64,000 nucleotides of DNA. It comes from Thereva unica. Taxonomy: Eukaryota; Arthropoda; Insecta; Diptera; Therevidae. Both the position numbers and the translations under genes were made by a program. The stretch covers positions 37,970,039 to 38,034,038 of the forward strand of contig OX465282.1 of NCBI GenBank assembly GCA_949987705.1, read 5' to 3'. Below, piece after piece: positions 43,599-55,299 of this stretch. Under the pieces are notes generated by a model. The model was not told where the DNA came from, did no database searches, and saw only the letters and a list, made by a program, of their open reading frames with translations. Every line of letters begins with the position of its first letter. The stretch's first letter is position 1.

Positions 43599-43718
43599 TA
43601 CTTCCTCCCAATTTTTTGCTTAAAATGCTCCTGGGACCTTGAAAGATGAAAATACGTTGAAATTTTCGATTTCGATTTTCGGACCGATTACAATAACTTC
43701 CTATACTGGGAAGTTAAA
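42955..43718 (+). repeat. Repeat family with ~122-bp units and a CA run, copy 1 (sense)
   Basis: It begins with AACTAGTTGGGATGTGGGTT and CACGATCAACTTCCCAGTAT, has about three tandem units (GATATCGTGCAGGTACAAAA, AACGGCTGGACCGAAT, CTTTTCAGATCATATT, AATACGCTTCGAACG), a (CA)n tract at ~43566..43600, and ends CAATAACTTCCTATACTGGG-AAGTT. AACTTCCCAGTAT and ATACTGGGAAGTT near the ends are inverted repeats. Class unknown. Confidence 0.7.
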
Positions 43719-43870
43719 AAGGCTCCTGGTTGATAGTTCTGAAGAAATTGGTACCCCTTAAAAGGATCATCCCCCAGCCATCGGTGGGTGGCAAATACTT
43801 TAAGTCAAGGTCAAAGGGTCAAAATATCAGTTTCTTACAAATATCTCTTAAACGGTAAGTCTTCCCAATT

Positions 43871-44590
43871 TTTAACTTCCCAGTATAGGGAAGTTATTGT
43901 AATCGGTTCGAAAATCGAAATCAAAATTTTCAACGTATCTTCATTTTTCAAGGTCCCAAGTGCATTAAGCAAAAATTTGAGAGGAAGTATGTGTGTGTGC
44001 GTATGTAGGTAGTCATTTTTTCCTGGACGATATCGCACGAACCAAAAAAGATAGCGACTTCTTTGAGGTGTCGTTCGAAGCGTATTAACCGAAATATGAT
44101 CTGAAAAGATTTTTATAAAAGTCGTTTTTTGGTTTAAACCACATAAGCGACTTTTGTACCGGCACGATATCGCCCGAACCACATAAGATATCGGCTTACT
44201 TGAGGTGCCGTTCGAAGCGAATTAACGACAATATAATTTGAAAAGATTTTTATAATATTCGATCGAGCCGTTTTTTGGTTTAAACGACATAAGTGTTTTT
44301 TGTACCTGCACGATATCCCGCGAATCATAAAAAATATCGACTTAGTTGAGGTGCCGTTCCAAGAATATGGCTTGAAAAGATTTTCATAAAATTCGGTCGA
44401 ACCATTTTTTGTTTAAACGACGTTCGCGATTTTTGTACCTGCACGATACCGTGCGAACCAAAAACTATATCGATTACTTTGAGGTGCCGAAATTAGAATA
44501 TTAACAAAAAAAGTCCTGAAAAAATTTGATAACATTCTGTCGGGCTTTTTCTTTATTTAAATGGAAAACTTCGGATAAGTGTTAGAAGGA
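43871..44590 (-). repeat. Same repeat family, copy 2 (antisense)
   Basis: It starts with AACTTCCCAGTATAGGGAAG and runs as the reverse complement of copy 1, with TG-rich microsatellite at ~43990 and about four to five ~122-bp units. With copy 1 it makes a large inverted arrangement around a ~150-bp spacer. The frames of 115 and 64 codons on the minus strand repeat the unit and are not genes. Confidence 0.7.
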
Positions 44591-44934
44591 CCTTAAATTT
44601 TTTTTTTGAGTTAATATCTAATAAATTAGATGGAATGAGACCTGCTCCAAACGAAGTGATCTTTTTTGAATTCTGCACAGCGATAGCCTTCGAACAAAAC
44701 ATCACTTGTCAAAAGACGACAACCTTTTGAAATGGTGCAAAAATTTCGTTAGCCTTTGCAAACATCACGAATTTCTCAAACCTTGGATCAGCACTTTTTT
44801 GACCCTGAATTGTTTTCTACATCCTACAGTTTGAAGAATTGCGGTTCATCCCGGGATTTCCTGCAGTTACCGAGTTTTTTTTGTCAAGTTTGACAAGTAC
44901 TATCTCCTGAAAGCTTTGGAGTTTCCAAATGAAG
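44591..44934. other. No gene recognised
   Basis: No coding frame or repeat identified. Confidence 0.4.
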
Positions 44935-45150
44935 TCTTCCTTTTCCTAGGCATAGCTCAGGAGCCCGTTGTACCGCTGGACTGTCATGTCGTTCAGCTCA
45001 TGGTGCAATGCCTAGTAGTAAGCTTGAAAATAGAAAAAAAATAGGAAAGGTTAAGGGTAGTCTGGTGCATGCATGAGGAGAAGGCAGTGAGCCTCGCGTT
45101 TGCACTACTGGGTATTATATGAGTGCATCCATTTTTAACAGCTGGGTGAG
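44935..45150 (-). mobile_element. Diverged CR1-like LINE 3' tail
   Basis: CATAGCTCAGGAGCCCGTTG…GGACTGTCATGTCGTTCAGC…GGTGCAATGCCTAGTAGTAA parallels the antisense LINE tail at 26585..26670. It is more decayed and carries no readable RT. Confidence 0.55.
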
Positions 45151-45354
45151 TCACAACCTTCAGGGCTAGCGAGAGACAGTGAAGAGGAAGACCTAGATGA
45201 AAACCCCACCTAAGCGGAAATTTGGTACTCTATTATTAATCGGTTAAGTCGGCAGGATACCTTATTAGGGCTACCTATTAGGGATGCCTTATTATGTGTA
45301 AGGAAACATAATTAGGTTCCTATTTTCAGTAAATGTCTATTCTTTTATTTAGTA

Positions 45355-45645
45355 TTAGCAAAACGCGCGTGCGTTGCAACGCCTTTTAATAAAAAATATT
45401 ATGTTTGAATTGTCTGGGATAAGAAAAAGGTACAAAGAAACAAAGAAGAAATCTGCAAAACCTAATATTAGATACATAAAAACATTTGGAGTTACCCAAA
45501 AATACCCAAAAAATACAATTCAACTTGAGACCAACATTATAAAACGACACCACTGATACTATCCTGAAAACGGCCGTTGCTGCTTTCTGTTTTAATGTTT
45601 CGTCGTTTCTGGCAATACCAAAATGTTCATACTATTTTAATTCAA
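45355..45645 (-). mobile_element. Helitron 3' end (minus strand), CTAA type
   Basis: Read on the minus strand, GGCGTTGCAACGCACGCGCG, TTTTG and CTAA (45358..45355) followed by T. This is the same 3' terminus as the Helitrons ending at 18726 and 31561, with CTAA in place of CTAG. The 5' end was not located; the element may extend into or beyond the duplicated region to the right. Confidence 0.55.
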
Positions 45646-45649
45646 GGTT

Positions 45650-47901
45650 AACAATTCACTGTAGCGTTTCTTTATAAACGATGCTCGATGTTTCACTTAA
45701 TAATGGTTACAACGTTTGTGGCATTACTGAGTTGAAACGACTTAGTTGATATTTTGCAAATCGTCATAAATGTCGCTCATCACAGTTTCCGTGTCTATTA
45801 CGAACTTTCAAAGTGTAACCATCCACGGTGGGGGAAAAGACCGAAATCGTGGCCAAAACCTCAAATGACCTCTGATGGGAATACAAATTGGCATACAGGG
45901 GTTTTGAAGGTCGCTGATTACGAATCCGAAAGCCAAATTATTGTAAACAATATGGCCGATCCAATATGGCGGACATGGATGTTAAAAAGGTGTCAGACCT
46001 TGACAAAAATTGGTATGTGCGGATTTTCAAGGTCGCTAATTACGAATCCGAAATCCAAATTATTGTAAAAAAAATGGCGCATCACATAGTTCACATCGAT
46101 TTATAGGTGCATCATAAAATGCACTAAAAATGCACTAAAATTTACCTTACTTTTGCCTCCCACGGCCTCAAAAAAATCGTAGGGGGCTCTATGACCCCTT
46201 AAAATTTGCGTAACAGTCCCTACTATAAGGAAAAAATACCAGAAAAATCCCACCTTGCCTCTAAGGGGGCCAGGGAGCTCCCCAAAAGGCTAAAAAACAA
46301 GAAAACGCGCTATGTGAAAAAAATACATACCTCACATCAAGGCTAGGCAAAATTAGGAGTTGATTTTTGCACAATGAGTTCATAATAGTTTATACTTCAA
46401 GCTCATCGCAGAATGAACGTGGGATTCAGCGGGATTTGGTACTTTTGGTATACATATCATCAGCTTTATTTCAAACGAGTAGTCACTTTTTCGATGTATA
46501 ATTATATGTAATAAACAAACAGAGCAACGTTTTTTTTGGAAAAGTAAATTATTCGTAATATTCTACATACCTCTAGGAACCGCATCCATTTTTTCGACTT
46601 TCTTTTTTGATGAAAACTTTCAAGCTATACAAATGTAAACTTTTCACTGCGATCCGTTCACGCGCGCGTCGTCGAAAATCTGTCATCGGAGGTCAACTTG
46701 AGACTGAAATATTTCGACAACCACAAGTAGCAGGGGGCTAGGCCTAACGGTTTTGTGTAGAAAGGTTAGTCCCTAAACAATTCACTGTAGCGTTTCTTTA
46801 TAAACGATGCTCGATGTTTCACTTAATAATGGTTACAACGTTTGTGGCATTACTGAGTTGAAACGACTTAGTTGATATTTTGCAAATCGTCATAAATGTC
46901 GCTCATCACAGTTTCCGTGTCTATTACGAACTTTCAAAGTGTAACCATCCACGGTGGGGGAAAAGACCGAAATCGTGGCCAAAACCTCAAATGACCTCTG
47001 ATGGGAATACAAATTGGCATACAGGGGTTTTGAAGGTCGCTGATTACGAATCCGAAAGCCAAATTATTGTAAACAATGGCCGATCCAATATGGCGGACAT
47101 GGATGTTAAAAAGGTGTCAGACCTTGACAAAAATTGGTATGTGCGGATTTTCAAGGTCGCTAATTACGAATCCGAAATCCAAATTATTGTAAAAAAAATG
47201 GCGCATCACATAGTTCACATCGATTTATAGGTGCATCATAAAATGCACTAAAAATGCACTAAAATTTACCTTACTTTTGCCTCCCACGGCCTCAAAAAAA
47301 TCGTAGGGGGCTCTATGACCCCTTAAAATTTGCGTAACAGTCCCTACTATAAGGAAAAAATACCAGAAAAATCCCACCTTGCCTCTAAGGGGGCCAGGGA
47401 GCTCCCCAAAAGGCTAAAAAACAAGAAAACGCGCTATGTGAAAAAAATACATACCTCACATCAAGGCTAGGCAAAATTAGGAGTTGATTTTTGCACAATG
47501 AGTTCATAATAGTTTATACTTCAAGCTCATCGCAGAATGAACGTGGGATTCAGCGGGATTTGGTACTTTTGGTATACATATCATCAGCTTTATTTCAAAC
47601 GAGTAGTCACTTTTTCGATGTATAATTATATGTAATAAACAAACAGAGCAACGTTTTTTTTGGAAAAGTAAAATATTCGTAATATTCTACATACCTCTAG
47701 GAACCGCATCCATTTTTTCGACTTTCTTTTTTGATGAAAACTTTCAAGCTATACAAATGTAAACTTTTCACTGCGATCCGTTCACGCGCGCGTCGTCGAA
47801 AATCTGTCGTCGGAGGTCAACTTGAGACTGAAATATTTCGACAACCACAAGTAGCAGGGGGCTAGGCCTAACGGTTTTGTGTAGAAAGGTTAGTCCCTAA
47901 A
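45650..47901. repeat. Tandem duplication, two ~1126-bp units
   Basis: Unit 1 is about 45650..46776 and unit 2 about 46777..47901. Differences seen are few: TAT present or absent after AAACAA (45948), and single-base changes such as AAATTATTCG/AAAATATTCG. Each unit contains two related ~110-bp segments with ACGAATCCGAAA(G/T)CCAAATTATTG. The frames at 45754 and 46880 share their first ~66 residues but then diverge because of the 3-bp indel and have no recognisable domain; I regard them as chance. Confidence 0.9.
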
Positions 47902-49244
47902 CGATCCCTACCAACCATAGGCTTTAAATCAAAAGTTCATAATTCGACTTTTGGCCAGGATTTCGGGCTTTTCCCCCACTGTGCATCAGCTTAATGTCAT
48001 GATTATTAAAAATCTCAGAACATTTTCTATATCTTATGTTGGGAAGAATAGTACAGAATTACGAGTTTTCCGATTGCGATCTCGTAATTTGTTTTAAATA
48101 GCGTTTTTCGATTTGACCCTAAATAAGTGATCATTTTAGACGTGCATTAACTTCGTCGGTCCGCGTATATATCGGGACAACTGGCAATGTTACCCCGAAA
48201 TCTATGCCAAAATAATTGGTTTTTCTTCTGCATTGCATTGTTCTGTTGACGGCTTTAATAGATACTTTATTTGCCATGGTACATTCATGCCAAGCCCAGA
48301 CATACATCATGGAGTCTAGTAAAACTTTAGCTTTGTGCATGTTTTCAGATATATTGCACGCAGCATTTTCCATATGATCTTTTTGGATCAGTATCTTAAA
48401 CATAGAAATTTTGCTAATGACACTACTACGGTAACCCTTTTATCTGCATGTATTTTGGCCAATATTGGATTATTTAAAAAAGTCATGACAGCGCCTCCTT
48501 TATAATTATTTTTTACTTTTTAATTCATTTTAAACTAAAATCATTTATTTTTTATTATTTGCTTTTTAGTTTATGATATATGTCTTCCCCCATTTTGAAG
48601 TGACTGCCATATTATATTTAAAATGACGTCACACAGCTTACCGTACGATACTCGTCATATACTTTCTTTTGATACCCATATCCAAGGTAAATCACTATTT
48701 TATGATGGCTGCCATTTTGAATTTGGAAGGTCGCTACCCAACCATCCAATGGCGCTACAGCCCAAATTGAGCCTTGGCCTCCTCTTGGGCAATTCTCCAA
48801 AACATTGCCTCTGCGTCAGCCGTCACAGAGTCTATCCATCTCCTCTTGGGTCTACCTTCTGGCCTACTATCCGAAATGTCAGAGGCTATACGATTGTCGC
48901 CCCCCAGCTAATAGTATTTTACATATCATTTCATTTGATACCTATACCGAGCTCGTTTTAAATAAAAAAGTATTCTGCTATTTTATGTGGGCCGCCATTT
49001 TGAATTTGGAATGATACCACTAACACTGGTAGTAGTATTCTAGTTGTCATATCCTTTCGTATGGGTATATCGTGTTTACATGTTACTCGCATTAACCTGG
49101 CGTAGACGATTCTATACTTAACACTTGGTAAACCGGTTTGTTATCATATTCTCGGGGTACATGGGTATTGCTTCACCAAGAGTAACTTATTATCGTTAGA
49201 CGGGATATTAATGTGTATGTCCGAGTAATGTTTCTTCATCTATG
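47902..49244. other. No intact gene; diverged repeats and a LINE scrap
   Basis: Related segments with GCC(A/G)CCATTTTGAATTTGGAA occur at ~48700 and ~48990. Between them the minus strand (~48880..48745) reads GRPKRRWIDSVTADAEAM and AQEEAQFG, like the C-terminal tail of an RTE-type RT, so a LINE scrap is nested there. A stretch at 48510..48605 resembles 36500..36640. Confidence 0.4.
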
Positions 49245-50073
49245 AAGCATTTTTGCATATATATTAGTTTTCACGCAAAAAAATTGTTGAACAAGTTACA
49301 ACTCTTCCATTTGACCCAATTTTTATGTTAAAATAGACTTTATTTAGTATGTGAAAAAGAACAAAAAATTCTGGAAGCTGGTGCAGCCGAAGCGTCACTT
49401 TGAAAATTTTAGATAGGCGGAGCAAACAAATTCGATACAATTCGAAACAAACGTCTGGGAAATAGCTATAAACGTAGATACACAATGCATCTGTGGGAAA
49501 GCATATGTCCGTCATTATGCCCAGATTTTTTCATAATTTTTACTTGCAATCCACAATGGGCGGAGGTTGGATCATGATGCATGATAGATGGGGAATATTC
49601 AAAGCGATCCAAGAGAATTGAATTCTGAAACTATAATCAGGAATGATGGCTACCCGATGAATCATTGTCGATCGACTGATTTCAATGGCAAATAGATAAC
49701 TTGCAAGGTTACTGGTCAGGATTTTTAAGTTGACAATCGTTGGGTCGACCGATTCACCGTTATTGTCCAAGACGTTCAATACTCACATTGAATTTTGCAG
49801 TCAAGTCAATCAAATACCTAAGTAAATATGCCACGAAAGATAAATAGGATAGACGAAATAATGCAATATTAAATGGGAAATTATGTAAGCAGTAATGGAG
49901 CGATATGGCAAATTTTTTCATTTGCCATTCATAAAAGATTTGGTTCATTGGGTAGTTCATCTCAAAAATGGCCAACGTATATATTTTACAACGATTAATG
50001 CTGCTGGAATGACGAACGACCACCATCCACCACATTGATAAGTGCAGCGAGGCCCCCGGGTTCCAGCTAGTAT
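49245..50073 (+). mobile_element. Probable Helitron
   Basis: The 3' end GAGGCCCCCGGGTTCCAGCTAG (50052..50073) followed by T resembles the end at 38095. The start is less certain: near 49250, GCATATATATTAGTTTTCAC followed by ACAACTCTTCCATTTGACCC has the look of a Helitron 5' subterminal region. The 121-codon minus-strand frame over its right end (49760..50125) includes the Helitron terminus and is unlikely to be a gene. Confidence 0.45.
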
Positions 50074-50500
50074 TTATATATATAAAGAGCAAAAACTTTA
50101 GAGATTCCATTTGGAAGATATTCAAACTATGAGCAAAATGCTAAAAAACGAAAAAAATTGGGATGTGTGACCAACATCTTGATGAAGTAGTAGACTGAAA
50201 TTAGCTATCCATACTTATAATATTTCGTAACCTGAATTGTTAGGTTTAAACTCTTCCATTTTGCGCTTTTGGTATGTTTCTTTTATTTAATCTTTTCTTT
50301 AGCGCAGGGTTGGCCAACATTTGTACTAAGATCCACTTTTTATCCCAAAAGCTGCCGCGTTCGACTTGTCTTCCTACCCGCAGTCTAAATAGGGGAAATG
50401 CATATGTGCCGAAAGCGTAAATGCAGCTTAAAAGGCAATAAATGCAAACGACCCTGAAACTCTTCACGTCGTCGCATCAGATAATTCCATAGGTGTTAAC
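50074..50500. other. No gene recognised
   Basis: No supported features. TTTATATATATAAAGAG directly after the Helitron end is A+T-rich but unremarkable otherwise. Confidence 0.35.
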
Positions 50501-51262
50501 AGTACATCATCTTTTGGATGGATTTGAAAATCTGAATCTCACTCCATCTCTGCGAGGGTCCCCAGGGGTCAATTTAATCACCGGCCATATTTCTTATCTT
50601 TATAAATGACCTACTTTCAGTCTTACCCCCAAAACCGCTGCTCCGCTGACGACGGTACCCTGCGTTACTCTTCCAGCTTCGATACAGGACAGATACATGC
50701 CGGGTTCCGTCTTGATGACCGTGAACTAATGCCCAACTCTACTAATAACGACATTAAATTCATTCTAGAGTGGGGAAGTAAGAATCGTGTCGAATTCAAC
50801 CCCACCAAAACCAAGTACCACCTCTCCATCCGTGACAGTTGGTGAAGTTGAACGAATGGCCGACCCATCCCTACAAATAGGTGCCAGTTCCTCCTCCAGC
50901 CACTTAAATTTATTAATGACGGCAATCTTATACCCGCAACACAAGATTAGGTCACTCATCTGACCCCCAGCACTTGCAGCCTGTCTTTACGCGCACTCAA
51001 CTAAATAGTAATTCGTTTATCAATAGAACAACTCTACTGTGGGATAATCTCTCGCAGTTAATATTTCCGAGCTCCTACAACATCCAAGAGTTAAAACGCA
51101 TCATCGTGGCTCATTACCACCTTCTTCAATAAAGCCTAATCCACCCCCCCCCCCCCCCCCACCGCCAAGCTTACTGCTAGACATTGCACCATGTAGTGAC
51201 AAACGACATGACGGACTGGTACAAAGGAGGCGACTCTGAGTCCTAAGCTTGCATCAAAGCTC
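50500..51262 (+). pseudogene. CR1-like LINE: RT motifs B and C, C-terminus and 3' UTR
   Basis: The translation reads SARVPRGQ (motif B) and then, in the 50606 frame, FQSYPQNRCSADDGTLRYSS (motif C, with SADD instead of YADD), followed by NNDIKFILEWGSKNRVEFNP and TKTKYHL. After a frame change comes NSFINRTTLLWDNLSQLIFP followed by SSYNIQELKR, the C-terminal end. The 3' UTR (AAGCTTACTGCTAGACATTG) matches the antisense LINE tail at 26557..26918, interrupted by a poly-C run. Mutated and 5'-truncated. Confidence 0.75.
51144..51160. repeat. Poly-C run of 17
   Basis: An uninterrupted run of 17 C follows CCA in the LINE 3' UTR. Such runs are error-prone in sequencing, so its length is uncertain. Confidence 0.9.
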
Positions 51263-51814
51263 CGCTTTGGCCTGGTCTTCACATATTCCTTGTTTAGACG
51301 GTTCGCTTTGTCGTTCATTATGATACGGCCCAAAGCGAAAGTTTGTTTGATTGTTGAGTCTAGTCACTTAAGACAGGTGGGACGAACTGAACGAGAATTA
51401 CTGTGGGCCAACAACAATATACAGTTTTTACGTGATAAAGCTTTATTAGATCAAAAGCAGCAAAGCAGAACTGTCGGCAGAGAATTTTTTCTATTGGCTT
51501 ACCCTGTTTACAGGAGCAGGAGAGATACATCCGCTGCTTTTTCATCTCAAATCCTAATTTTGCTGCAAAGCAGAATTTTTTTGACATTCCAAACATCTGT
51601 CACAAACTGTCTGGCAGATTGTTTTTAAATGACAAGTGGACACAGAAAATTGAGAATTTGTTGTTGTGTGAATTTGGCAAAGCCAACATCATCTTGCTCT
51701 ATATTGGGGGAAAATTATTATATTTACAAACAATTTAATTTGACGTTAGCTGTCAAATAAAAATTCTGCCGCTAGTTAACTGTCGCTTTTGCTTCTGCCG
51801 CTGCTAAAAAAGTT
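51263..51814. other. No gene recognised
   Basis: The 112-codon frame at 51290..51628 has no motif that I know. No terminal repeats seen. Confidence 0.35.
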
Positions 51815-52340
51815 GGATCTGTTGAAATTTTTTTGGTAGAGGTTTACATATTACCCTGTATTTGTGTAACCCTATTAGGTATTTTCATGGATAATATACG
51901 CAGAATACCTATCAATTTCAATTGTAAAAGTTAAGGTTTCAGCCCACCAACGTCCAGAGTTATGAGAGTTATGAAAATTTTGTATTATTTTTCACTAAAA
52001 TTTCAACTTCAACCACCTTTTTCTCCAAAAAACACGTAATTAACCAATACTTTTTTTTACAAAATTAGATAGCTTGGACAATTTCCTATGAATAATGTCC
52101 GATAGTTTTGAAGTTATAAGCAATTTTAATATTGAAATTGGCTCTATTTCGTCCTTTTTTAGTACTTTTCCATCTGAGCTTTGTCGAAAAATACCAAATA
52201 AGCACCAAATATGGCCAATTTTAACATTAAAATTGATTATAATTTCAAATTAAAGGCCGTAGCATAGTACCCATACGATTTTTGTTCGTCTATCCAAGAC
52301 AGCCAGGCGTTTCGACATTTTAACTGGTACACCCTGTATT
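51815..52340 (-). repeat. Dispersed repeat (ACAGGGTG family), most complete copy
   Basis: Antisense to the copy at 26340. Its left part contains TTTTTTTGGTAGAGGTTTAC and ATTACCCTGTAT, its right end CCAGGCGTTTCGACATTTTA and ACACCCTGTAT. It appears continuous, and helped define the insertion point of SINE copy 2. Confidence 0.65.
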
Positions 52341-53885
52341 TATCTTTAAAATTGATACCGGCCTAAATGTACCTCTAACCGAAAAAAGGTTAATACTATT
52401 TTGAAAGTTATAGCATATAGTACTGCTAGAGTGTAGTATACTATTTTTAGTAATACAAATTTGGTAATTGGTAGTAATTAAAGACCATTGTCATCACAAC
52501 TTCATAGTGGAAAAACACTTCAATTTCATTTTAAAAAAAATTAATCCAAATATCATTACTATTTTCATACCTTCATATGTACGAGTTCAAAAAGTTGAAT
52601 AAAAGGAACTCTAATTATAAATGAAATGACCTGCCATTTCTTATATGATAGAAACCACCTGAAGACAGACGAGTCCAATGTCAAGATTAAATGTAAGATA
52701 TAGACCAATCTTATTTCATAATGATGCAGTCTAGGTAGGTACCTTTTCAGCTTCTTAAGTTGTTATCTTTTAAATCAGATAAATGATGAAGTCTGAAACG
52801 GTGGTAACGGTAAATGTTCGCCAGGTAATTTGACGATTGATTTGATTTCGACCTCTATACTTGATTACACCCTGGACTGTAGAGGACCGCCAACTGATTG
52901 TTATGTTTTCCTTCTTAAAATGCTTACATGAAGTTTCTAGTTATTAATTGAGGTTTTACTCAGAGGCTAAATAAAATCATTTTTATGCTTTCAGATTGAT
53001 AATCAATAAATTTAATTTTTTTTTTGTTAATTATAGAAGAGTTTTTATGTTTATTTTTTTAAATGTAAACTTCAATTTTAATATCACTTTTTGATTATTA
53101 AAACCAAAGCAAAGATCTTGTAAGATTACGAAAGAAGAAAATGATGTGTCTTATAATGATTAGAAAAATTGACCAAAATTGAGTTTATGTAACAAACAAT
53201 AATGGTAAAACAAAGCCAAGTAAGAAGTATGTGATTATTTCGTAACATATATAATGACTTGAAGCAAAAAGGTCCGAATTTGCCAATCTTGAACTTTGGT
53301 ATTCGAAAAAGTAGGTAGCTTCGAAATTGTGTAATTTTCTTACTGAATTATTTTGCTTTGAAAAAAATTGTGCTAACTTTCTAATATTTTAGTAGTCGAT
53401 TTGGAATTTGGCACCTTTAAGCCATTCTTATGCTTCGACTAGGAAAATTAAATGAAATTTAAAATTCAATGAATGATTCGCAGGGTAATAACTAAGTTTA
53501 TACTACGTTCCTTAATTGTAATAATCTTTGATTCAATTGGAAATGCTTTTGGATGCGCACACACATTGAACTAAATTATTAAAGAAATTATTGCATACTT
53601 TTAATGTCTGATATTTTACAAAAGAACAACGTGTGTTTATATGAAAAACTAGAGCTCAAAGTAGTATCCTTTAATCTGTCGACTATTCTACCTAGCCTCT
53701 AGTCGGGAAGATAGTAGAGAATTGAATGAAAGCGCTATCAACGCCAACACTAGGTTTTATTTTATACTACCGCGGCAGAGCTCTTACCTCGGCATTCGAG
53801 CAATAAACGGCTTCTTCCTTAAAGCTTACAGGTGTTGGCAGAAGAGTGATACAAGTAACAAGGAATGTTATCTAGAGGGAAGAAT
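52341..53885. other. No gene recognised
   Basis: A+T-rich with no supported frame, exon or repeat. Confidence 0.4.
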
Positions 53886-54935
53886 TAAAAAACAACTAGT
53901 TGGGTTGTGGGTTTGACCCTTTCTTTCCGCACGATCAACTTCCCCGAATGATGACTGTTGAATATTTTGAATGGATATTTTAATAATATAAATGAACAAT
54001 AATAACAACAAATTGTTAGAAAAAATCACACCAAATTCTTACACCTGGTTCTTCAAACTAATGCAACTCCTATACCGAACAATAACAATTTTATGGTATT
54101 AAATAATATATAAATATTAAAAAACTGACAAACATTTCCTTCGTGGTTCGTTCACTGCACTTAAGCGCGTGGGCGAATTCAAGAGATATTAGCGAACGAG
54201 TTTATCAGATATTAGAAAAACTAATCAATTTAAGATTCTTGTGACCCTTAGCCGAAGTCTTTCCATTTAAATAAAAAAAGCTTTACCGAATATTATGAAA
54301 AATTCTTTAGAGCATGTTTTCGTTAATGTGCTTTGATCAGCAAATCAAAAAATTCGGTAGCACTTTTGGTCACGAACGTCATTTAAGCAAAAAACGGCTC
54401 GATCGAATTTTATGAAAATATATTCAGATTATATATTCCCTAATACATGTCGATCGGCACATCAATGACGTCTGTATCATATTTGGTCCAGCGATATCGT
54501 GCAGGTATAAAAATCGTACGTCATTTCAACAAAAAAAACGCTCAACCAAATTTTATGAAAACCTTTTCAAAATAAACTTCGGTAATACACTACCATTGCC
54601 ATCGCAACGAAATCGGTATCATTCTTTATTCGCGCAATACCGTGTAGGTGCAAAAATCACATAAGTCGTTTAAACAAAAAAAACGGCTCGACCGAATTTT
54701 ATGACAATCTTTTCAGATCATATTTCCGTTAATACGCTTCCAACGAGATCTCAAAGCGCAGTCAATATTTTATGGTTCGCGCGATATCGTGCAGGAAAAA
54801 ATGACCACATACGTACGCACACACACATACTTCTACCCAAATTTTTGCTTAAAACCTTGAAAAATGAAAATACGTTGAAAATTACGATTTCGATTTTCGG
54901 ACCGATTACAATAACTTCCATATAAACTGGAAAAT
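53886..54935 (+). repeat. Repeat family with ~122-bp units, copy 3
   Basis: It starts with AACTAGTTGGGTTGTGGGTT and CGCACGATCAACTTCCCC, as does the copy at 42955, runs through several diverged units (GCGATATCGTGCAGG, AACGGCTCGACCGAAT, CTTTTCAGATCATATT), has a short CA run at 54818 and ends GATTACAATAACTTCCATAT. Confidence 0.7.
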
Positions 54936-55299
54936 TAATTAAAAGAGCCATGCCAAGTTCCTCCTTCAGACATCGGCCCGTGCTGCTATATAAATCCTAC
55001 ATTCGGATTCTTGCGTCATGATGGGACAGACGATATACTGAACGGTGATTCCTGAGCTTAGCATTACCACATAAAAAAAACTACGACGAATCGATTCTTA
55101 ATCAAATTAATCTATCTTATCTTTTCCAACTTTTCGACCAATGGAAATAAACTTCTTCTTCGTCGATTCTTACTTGCAATGCAAAAAGAATACGGCATTC
55201 CAGTTGTCTGCGGTTTCTTGCCTAGCGTCTTCGGTTTCTTGATTCTGGTCAATTCGGCAGGTCGACCACCTCCTGTTAGACCCTGGGCTTTGGACTAGA
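54936..55299. other. No gene; short LINE tail
   Basis: GGTGATTCCTGAGCTTAGCA followed by TTACCACATAAAAAAAA (55040..55080) matches the terminal 3' UTR of the CR1-like LINE, sense. Nothing else seen. Confidence 0.45.

Noticed and set aside
45754..47230. Paralogous small proteins starting MQIVINVAHHSF
   Set aside because: They lie in tandemly duplicated non-coding DNA and lose similarity after a 3-bp difference; no motif, no start context.
49760..50125. 121-codon minus-strand membrane-like protein
   Set aside because: It overlaps a Helitron 3' end and A+T-rich flanks; hydrophobicity follows from the T-rich composition.
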